DNA of 11,039 nucleotides, from the NCBI GenBank assembly GCA_003228965.1, contig QIGP01000136.1, positions 1-11,039 of the forward strand, in the 5' to 3' direction. Shown here piece after piece: positions 7,239-11,039 of this stretch. Within the stretch, counting starts at the first letter, position 1; the number at the start of each line of letters is the position of its first letter. The DNA is from Gammaproteobacteria bacterium (GTDB lineage: Bacteria > Pseudomonadota > Gammaproteobacteria > Steroidobacterales > SZUA-146). A model generated the notes under the pieces. It saw nothing but the letters and a program-made list of their open reading frames with translations, was not told the origin of the DNA and ran no database searches. The position numbers and the translations under genes are program-made.

Positions 7239-7432
7239 GATCTCGAGAAAGCAGACATAACACAATACCACGGACGAAACGGGGACAACATGGGCGGTAA
7301 ACCCCGGTAACGTTAAATTGGGCTGAGCTTGCATGTTTAATTGGCGTAGCCGCAGAAGCGGGCCGGCGGTACACTAGTAGCCGCTTTGATTAAGCACCGG
7401 TAAGTTCCAGTCCAACGTCTAACGGAAAATTT

Positions 7433-8416
7433 ATGTCCAGTGAAAATACGGTAATGCCCAAATACACTCAGGTTGGCGAAGGCATTTATGCTATCGATAC
7501 TGAATACATGCGCCCTCTAATGGACGCCAGTCACTTGATTGTGGATAACGGCAGCGCGGCTTATGTTGACACCGGCACAACACTGTCCGTTCCCAACTTG
7601 CTTGCTTCCTTGCATGACGTAGGTTTGCAAGTATCAGACGTTAAGGCCGTGTTTCTTACTCACATCCATCTTGACCATGCCGGTGGGGCGGGCGAACTGA
7701 TGCAACACCTTCCCAATGCAACGGCCTACATTCACCCTCGAGGTGCGACGCACATGAACGAGCCGTCAAAACTCATTGCCGGCACGATCGCCGTATACGG
7801 TGCGGAGCTTTACCACTCGGTATACGGAGAGATTGTTCCGATAGACAAGAACCGCATTGTCGAGGTGAGCGATGGCATGCGTGTGAAAGTAGGATCTCGT
7901 GAGTTCGAGCTTATTCACACGCCGGGCCACGCCCTGCATCACTACTGCATGGTCGACCAGTCAGCGCGCCTGGTCTTTACAGGCGATACGTTCGGAGTAT
8001 CTTATCGTGAAACTGATACAGGTGATGGCGCCTTTATTATTCCAACGACAACGCCGGTACACTTCGACCCGGACGCTGCTCACACATCAATCGATCGAAT
8101 TATGAGCTACTCGCCCACTAGCGCCTACCTCACTCACTACAGCCGCGTCACCGATTTACCCAGGCTCGCCGAAGACTTACACAGCGGGCTCGATCAGTAT
8201 GTCGAAATTTGCAAAGAATGTGTCGATCAGGACAACCGCGTATCTCGCATTCACGAGAAGCTTAGTGACTACGTGTACGCGCGTCTTGACGAACATGGTT
8301 ACGATGGTGACCGGGACGCGAAAAACAGTATTCTTAACGGCGATTTGACGCTCAATGCCCAGGGTCTCGATGTGTGGCTGAAACGGTTGGACAAACAGTC
8401 GAGGCAATCAGCCTAA
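7433..8416 (+). CDS. Metallo-beta-lactamase-fold hydrolase
   Basis: The protein has 327 residues and no signal peptide, so it is cytoplasmic. The full two-metal site of the MBL superfamily is present: H77-x-H79-x-D81-H82 in THIHLDHAGG, H166 in HTPGHALHH, D185 in FTGDTFG, and H235 in YLTHYS. The arrangement resembles glyoxalase-II-like and general MBL-fold hydrolases rather than antibiotic-resistance enzymes. About 90 residues after the last ligand are mostly helical (SGLDQYVEICKECVDQDNRV onward) and could form a substrate lid. The substrate is unknown; thioesters, lactones and phosphoesters are all possible. ATG 7433 is preceded by CGGAAAA. An internal ATG at codon 8 (MPKYTQ) would also give a complete fold. 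It is a single gene with its own terminator, divergent from DUF945. Confidence 0.92.
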   Translation: MSSENTVMPKYTQVGEGIYAIDTEYMRPLMDASHLIVDNGSAAYVDTGTTLSVPNLLASLHDVGLQVSDVKAVFLTHIHLDHAGGAGELMQHLPNATAYIHPRGATHMNEPSKLIAGTIAVYGAELYHSVYGEIVPIDKNRIVEVSDGMRVKVGSREFELIHTPGHALHHYCMVDQSARLVFTGDTFGVSYRETDTGDGAFIIPTTTPVHFDPDAAHTSIDRIMSYSPTSAYLTHYSRVTDLPRLAEDLHSGLDQYVEICKECVDQDNRVSRIHEKLSDYVYARLDEHGYDGDRDAKNSILNGDLTLNAQGLDVWLKRLDKQSRQSA

Positions 8417-8425
8417 AGCTTAGAA

Positions 8426-8452
8426 GCGCTCAGTCCCGGAAGCGCGTTTTTT
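8426..8452 (+). terminator. Intrinsic terminator of the MBL gene
   Basis: GCGCT (8426-8430) pairs with AGCGC (8441-8445), followed by G and a six-T run (8447-8452). It lies 10 bases after the TAA stop. The stem is short and the loop has 10 bases, so strength is moderate. Confidence 0.6.
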
Positions 8453-8514
8453 AGTGGATCAAATTCCAGGCTGCTACGTTTAGTAGAGATTTCGGCGTTT
8501 GAAGACCTGTTGGA

Positions 8515-8529
8515 GTTCACATTGTGAAC
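8515..8529. promoter_or_regulatory. 15-bp operator-like palindrome upstream of the lipoprotein operon
   Basis: GTTCAC-ATT-GTGAAC is a perfect dyad with 6-base arms and a 3-base centre, 85 bases before the lipoprotein start. Its size suits a dimeric regulator. It overlaps a possible weak -35 (TTGTGA at 8522-8527), with a poor -10 at TATCGC. No regulator gene can be assigned. The palindrome is certain; operator function is inference. Confidence 0.4.
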
Positions 8530-8614
8530 GGGTGGGTGGGACGAATATCGCGCACATTAGCTTGCCATCCCAAATGGTTTACACTGGGTTTCCACTGGCA
8601 ACGCAGCACAGCCT

Positions 8615-9085
8615 ATGCACAAGCTAACGTTACCCTCACAGATATCGTACTCGCGATCTATAGCCGCGCTGTGGGTTGTGCTCGTGTTGGCGCTTATGCA
8701 GGGCTGCGCGGTCAAGCTGATTGCCAATTACGACGAGCATACCGACCAGGCCCTGATGAAACTTCAGCGCTCGTTCGCCGAATTTTTCCTTGTACTCGAA
8801 GAAACGGTTGGTACTCCTGCAAGCGCTTACGATGAATATCGGAATTTCTACCGACAAGTCAAAGTCGATGCAGGCGCTTTGAAATTACGCGTCGATGCTC
8901 AGCCTCTCAACGATATTTCAAGCCAGGCGGTCGCCAAGCTCATTGACAACATAGGGCTGTTGGAGGAAATTCACAAAGAAGGTATTAACGATATTGAGGT
9001 TGTCACTTTAATCAAGGACGATTTTACGCTTTCGCTGACAAGTCTGTTGAGACTTGAGCTTGCCAAACAGCGTGGCGATATATAG
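8615..9085 (+). CDS. Small lipoprotein of unknown function
   Basis: The protein has 156 residues. The N-terminus has a basic-polar start, hydrophobic core IAALWVVLVLALMQGC, and a lipobox-like MQGC with lipidated Cys31, followed by AVK. Lack of Asp after the cysteine predicts outer-membrane sorting. The mature ~125 residues are largely helical, with periodic hydrophobics (ALMKLQRSFAEFFLVLEETVG and VAKLIDNIGLLEEIHKEGIND), suggesting a helical bundle or coiled-coil. I do not recognise the family. The in-frame region upstream back to the stop at 8558-8560 has no other start codon, and no good ribosome site precedes ATG 8615, so expression may be weak or specially controlled. Its stop overlaps the ribosome site of the next gene, so the two are probably one operon. 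Confidence 0.75.
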   Translation: MHKLTLPSQISYSRSIAALWVVLVLALMQGCAVKLIANYDEHTDQALMKLQRSFAEFFLVLEETVGTPASAYDEYRNFYRQVKVDAGALKLRVDAQPLNDISSQAVAKLIDNIGLLEEIHKEGINDIEVVTLIKDDFTLSLTSLLRLELAKQRGDI

Positions 9086-9096
9086 GAGAATTAATC

Positions 9097-9426
9097 ATGG
9101 CCATTAATAAGAGTGCGTTGCTAAAACAAATGGTGAAGGCTGCCAAGGTAGTGTTGGAGGACAGCTGGCCTGATTTGAAAGAGGTGGCTATTGCCGAACT
9201 TCGCGGTATTGCGGAGGGCGTTAAAACCATTGAGAAATTACGCTTGCAGGGCAAGATTTCTCAACGGCAGGCGAAACTGTTGCTTAGAATGAAGCGCAAC
9301 ACGGCGCAGATTGTTTTGTTGTCGTTTAAGGGGATGGGGTTGATTGTCGTTGAGAATGCGTTAAACGCCGCGTTTAAAGTTGCCCGCGACACCGTTAACA
9401 CAGGCCTCGGCTTCAGACTCATTTAG
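9097..9426 (+). CDS. Small helical protein of unknown function, partner of the lipoprotein
   Basis: The protein has 109 residues. AGGAG at 9084-9088 lies 8 bases before ATG 9097 and shares bases with the upstream TAG stop, so translation is closely linked to the lipoprotein gene 11 bases away. There is no signal peptide. Helix-forming stretches include LLKQMVKAAKVVLEDSWPDL, EVAIAELRGIAEGVKTIEKL, and a basic turn KISQRQAKLLLRMKRN. These are followed by a hydrophobic segment, IVLLSFKGMGLIVVENALNA, that might touch or span a membrane. Family unknown. It ends exactly where a leftward open frame ends (stop codons overlap at 9423-9426). A cell-envelope role with the lipoprotein is the only contextual hint. 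Confidence 0.75.
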   Translation: MAINKSALLKQMVKAAKVVLEDSWPDLKEVAIAELRGIAEGVKTIEKLRLQGKISQRQAKLLLRMKRNTAQIVLLSFKGMGLIVVENALNAAFKVARDTVNTGLGFRLI

Positions 9427-9569
9427 GTTTCGTCTTCACACGGATCGAAATTACGCATCTTGTGTAAGGCGCGCTTCATCCAGGGATTGGTTGCAGTTCC
9501 TGTGAGCGCAATGCTACCGTCAAGCTGACTCTGTCCGCCAACCTTAGGGTTCTTCGTCAAACCAAATGC
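9423..9569 (-). pseudogene. Possible C-terminal gene remnant, leftward
   Basis: A 48-codon stretch reads AFGLTKNPKVGGQSQLDGSI, then ALTGTATNPWMKRALHKMRN and FDPCEDET, ending in TAA. Its composition looks protein-like (balanced charges, one Trp, few rare combinations). However, it is closed upstream by a TAA at 9570-9572 and has no ATG or ribosome site; TTG at 9558-9560 is the only near start. It overlaps the stop of the rightward helical protein. It may be the tail of a lost gene or chance. No family is recognised. Confidence 0.25.
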
Positions 9570-9572
9570 TTA

Positions 9573-9607
9573 AGAGCGCCGCAATGCCGCACACATTGCA
9601 GTGCTCT
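9573..9607. repeat. 14-bp hairpin between convergent genes
   Basis: AGAGCGCCGCAATG and CATTGCAGTGCTCT pair over 14 positions, with one mismatch and one G-T, around a 7-base loop CCGCACA. It sits between the end of the lipoprotein operon (9426) and the end of the leftward ATPase (9650), where a shared transcript end is expected. T-runs on both sides are poor, so it is at best a weak terminator or a 3'-end stabiliser. The rest of 9427-9649 shows nothing else beyond the leftward remnant. Confidence 0.5.
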
Positions 9608-9649
9608 CTTTCGCGATATCTCGTTTGGTCGCTCTGCCCCTCCTTAGCA

Positions 9650-10843
9650 CTATCCATCTTCCCATTCAATGCCTGGCATGATTCGTCTCATGAATTCATC
9701 AAACAGTGGTACAGTGAATGCTGTATCTCCATGATTGGGGCTCCAAATCATTCCGCTTTTGATTAAATTGTTTCTTGTAGGAGCAACACTTCGAACGTTT
9801 CGCTCAAGCCTCTCCGCGATATCGCCCGATCGATGAGGCCCTGGACCAAGATCTGCCATGGCTCGAAGATATTTCTTTTCAGACGGTGTAAGGCGATCAA
9901 AACGAACGCGAAAGAAACTCTCGTCAAGCGCCGCGATGGCGATGTTTGAAGCGTCGTTAACGTCGGCTAGCGTAATCGGTGACTCCTCAGCGCAATCCCA
10001 AGCGTGCTTTCCCCATTCCTGCAAAAAATAGGGGTAACCTTGCGTCTGTCGAGTAATTTCCGCAACGGCGTCAGTGTCAATCTCAACGCTCTCTTCTTGA
10101 GCCGGTTTTATGATGGCTTCCGCGGCTGCGGTGTCGTCAAGGGCTCCAACATTCGGGAATTCGAACAAGCGCTCTGCGTATGACTTTGCTTTACCCATAC
10201 GCCCGCGCAACTGCGGTAGGCCTGCGCCAATCAATGTAATCGGTAGTTTACGTTGTGCACAACGATGCAGCGCGCTGATCAGAATGGCGAGTTGCTCTTC
10301 TTCCACGTACTGCATTTCGTCGACAAACATGACCACCGCAACCCCTGCGCTTTGAGCGGCGGCGCCCACGGCTTCCAGGAGCGTCGGCAGATCCTGTTCC
10401 AAATCCCCGTTGTCGGCGAGACCCGGCTCTGGTTCAAAATCGAGACCGACCTCAATATCGTGATATTTCACTTTGAGCGCTACGGCGAAGCCAGCCAAAG
10501 CGCGCAGTCCTCTTTCGGCGAGTTCCTTTGCGCGGTCGACTCTGCTCAGTTTGAGCAAGACAAGTCGCAGTTGCGGTGCGATAAGTGCCGGCAACGACCT
10601 TCCCTCGGGTGCCTCAATGCGCACCGTGTAAAAGCCGCTGGATTCAGCGTCATCGCAAATTTGATCGAGTAGAACGGTCTTGCCCACGCCGCGTAATCCG
10701 ACCATCAAGATGCTCTTGGCCGGTCGGCCTCGCCGGATTCGTTCGGTGGCAATACGCGCCTGCTCACGGATCTCGTCACGACCGGCCAGTTCTGGCGGTG
10801 GGGTGCCGGCGCCAGGTGCATAAGGATTCAGAATTGGGTCCAT
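9650..10843 (-). CDS. AAA-type P-loop ATPase with C-terminal winged helix
   Basis: From the ATG chosen here the protein has 397 residues; residue numbers below count from the TTG two codons upstream. The start NPYAPGAGTPPPELAGRDE is typical of a widespread AAA ATPase group. Walker A is GLRGVGKT (51-58), Walker B VVMFVDE (172-178), and a sensor-1-like ITLIGAG is at 204-210. A lid-type helical region follows (TRQTQGYPYFLQEWGKHAWD). The C-terminus (about 310-390) has the look of a winged helix: LTPSEKKYLRAMADLG, SGDIAERLERNVRSV, then FTVPLFDEFMRR. The architecture resembles ORC/Cdc6-like and STAND-like switch ATPases. Its target is unknown. ATG 10841-10843 coincides with the predicted transcription start, with no Shine-Dalgarno, so the mRNA is probably leaderless. 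TTG 10847-10849 would lie inside the promoter spacing and is rejected. Confidence 0.85.
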   Translation of the reverse strand: MDPILNPYAPGAGTPPPELAGRDEIREQARIATERIRRGRPAKSILMVGLRGVGKTVLLDQICDDAESSGFYTVRIEAPEGRSLPALIAPQLRLVLLKLSRVDRAKELAERGLRALAGFAVALKVKYHDIEVGLDFEPEPGLADNGDLEQDLPTLLEAVGAAAQSAGVAVVMFVDEMQYVEEEQLAILISALHRCAQRKLPITLIGAGLPQLRGRMGKAKSYAERLFEFPNVGALDDTAAAEAIIKPAQEESVEIDTDAVAEITRQTQGYPYFLQEWGKHAWDCAEESPITLADVNDASNIAIAALDESFFRVRFDRLTPSEKKYLRAMADLGPGPHRSGDIAERLERNVRSVAPTRNNLIKSGMIWSPNHGDTAFTVPLFDEFMRRIMPGIEWEDG

Positions 10844-10844
10844 A

Positions 10845-10912
10845 CACAAAGTATAGAGAAATTAGTGAAGTTAGCAAGAATAACTAACTTTCGTAACCTT
10901 GGTATACTTGTG
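10845..10912. promoter_or_regulatory. Mirror-symmetric divergent promoter with central operator dyad
   Basis: Leftward: -35 TTGCTA (10877-10872) and -10 TATACT (10855-10850) with a 16-base spacer. The A of the ATPase ATG is the seventh base after the -10, i.e. +1. Rightward: extended -10 TGG-TATACT (10900-10908) with a poor -35. A perfect 7-bp dyad, AAGTTAG-N9-CTAACTT (10868-10890), covers both -35 regions. Both -10 boxes lie at equal distance from its centre at 10879. The flanks CACAAAGTATA and TATACTTGTG also mirror each other with one extra base. The ATPase or an unseen regulator could bind here. Confidence 0.55.
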
Positions 10913-10973
10913 ATCTTTGTGCGTCCAACATGGGGTACGAGGGAAATCCCTAGCCTGCATTATTCATGAGTTG

Positions 10974-11039
10974 ATGGAATTTATCGCCGCTGTGGTGTGG
11001 GCAGTTGTGCTGATCGCCCGCCGGGACATAGCCGTAGCT
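10974..11039 (+). CDS. Start of a rightward gene, cut by the window end
   Basis: ATG 10974 opens a frame that stays open to the last base, giving MEFIAAVVWAVVLIARRDIA plus two residues. The first 15 residues are hydrophobic, then RRD, like a short membrane anchor. The ribosome site is weak (GAG at 10968-10970); TTG 10971 is a possible alternative start. It lies downstream of the rightward extended -10 at 10900-10908. A tiny frame, ATG 10930 to TAG 10953 (7 codons), sits in the leader. Too short to identify. Confidence 0.35.
   Translation, partial: MEFIAAVVWAVVLIARRDIAVA

Noticed and set aside
7239..7334. 32-residue N-terminal extension of the DUF945 protein
   Set aside because: It would place a non-charged, Cys-containing stretch ahead of the membrane anchor with no ribosome site; the ATG at 7238 fits the family layout.
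8524..8835. 103-codon rightward frame covering the lipoprotein start
   Set aside because: Its GTG start lies inside the 15-bp palindrome and it runs in another frame across the lipoprotein signal peptide; composition (many Arg, Cys, Trp) is shadow-like.
10253..10672. 139-codon rightward frame within the ATPase
   Set aside because: Antisense to the Walker-motif region of the AAA ATPase; no independent support.

Overview
The window looks like chromosomal DNA of a gammaproteobacterium of moderate GC content, probably marine. This rests on the protein style: an MnmE C-terminus, a full-length MnmG, a CspA-type cold shock protein, a YdgA-like DUF945 protein and a lipid-anchored S33 peptidase. The species cannot be named from the sequence.

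Left part (1-5066). The window opens inside the last 59 codons of mnmE (+) and later holds all of mnmG (+). These are the two subunits of the enzyme that modifies U34 in tRNA wobble positions. A leftward block of about 3 kb lies between them. It holds an outer-membrane tripeptidyl-aminopeptidase-like lipoprotein, translationally coupled to a NatA-like ABC ATPase, then the wreck of a diguanylate cyclase gene reduced to its first ~26 codons and the last part of its GGDEF domain. The permease expected beside the ATPase is missing. A good sigma70 promoter at 2978-3006 points toward mnmG.

Middle part (5067-8452). The rsmG and parAB genes that often follow mnmG are not here. Instead there is a 426-bp non-coding stretch. 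It carries a 74-bp near-perfect palindrome and then a structured leader in front of a cold shock gene, with mutually exclusive helices that could form a pseudoknot. A strong bidirectional terminator follows the csp gene. Next come a 31-codon truncated reading frame with a good ribosome site, a leftward DUF945/YdgA-like gene, and a rightward metallo-beta-lactamase-fold hydrolase with its own likely terminator.

Right part (8453-11039). This part looks accessory. A 15-bp operator-like palindrome precedes a two-gene operon of an unrecognised small lipoprotein and an unrecognised helical protein. A leftward AAA-type ATPase with a C-terminal winged helix faces this operon. The region in front of the ATPase is a mirror-symmetric divergent promoter: two TATACT -10 boxes equidistant from the centre of a 7-bp dyad. 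The leftward promoter places +1 exactly on the ATPase start codon, which predicts a leaderless mRNA. The rightward promoter points to a gene cut off by the window end.

How the genes work together: only mnmE with mnmG, the peptidase with the ABC ATPase, and the lipoprotein with the helical protein show evidence of shared function or expression. I see no recognisable CRISPR array, tRNA, rRNA or complete insertion sequence. The most notable items are the csp leader structure, the mirror-symmetric leaderless promoter, the unknown lipoprotein pair and the signs of gene decay between mnmE and mnmG.
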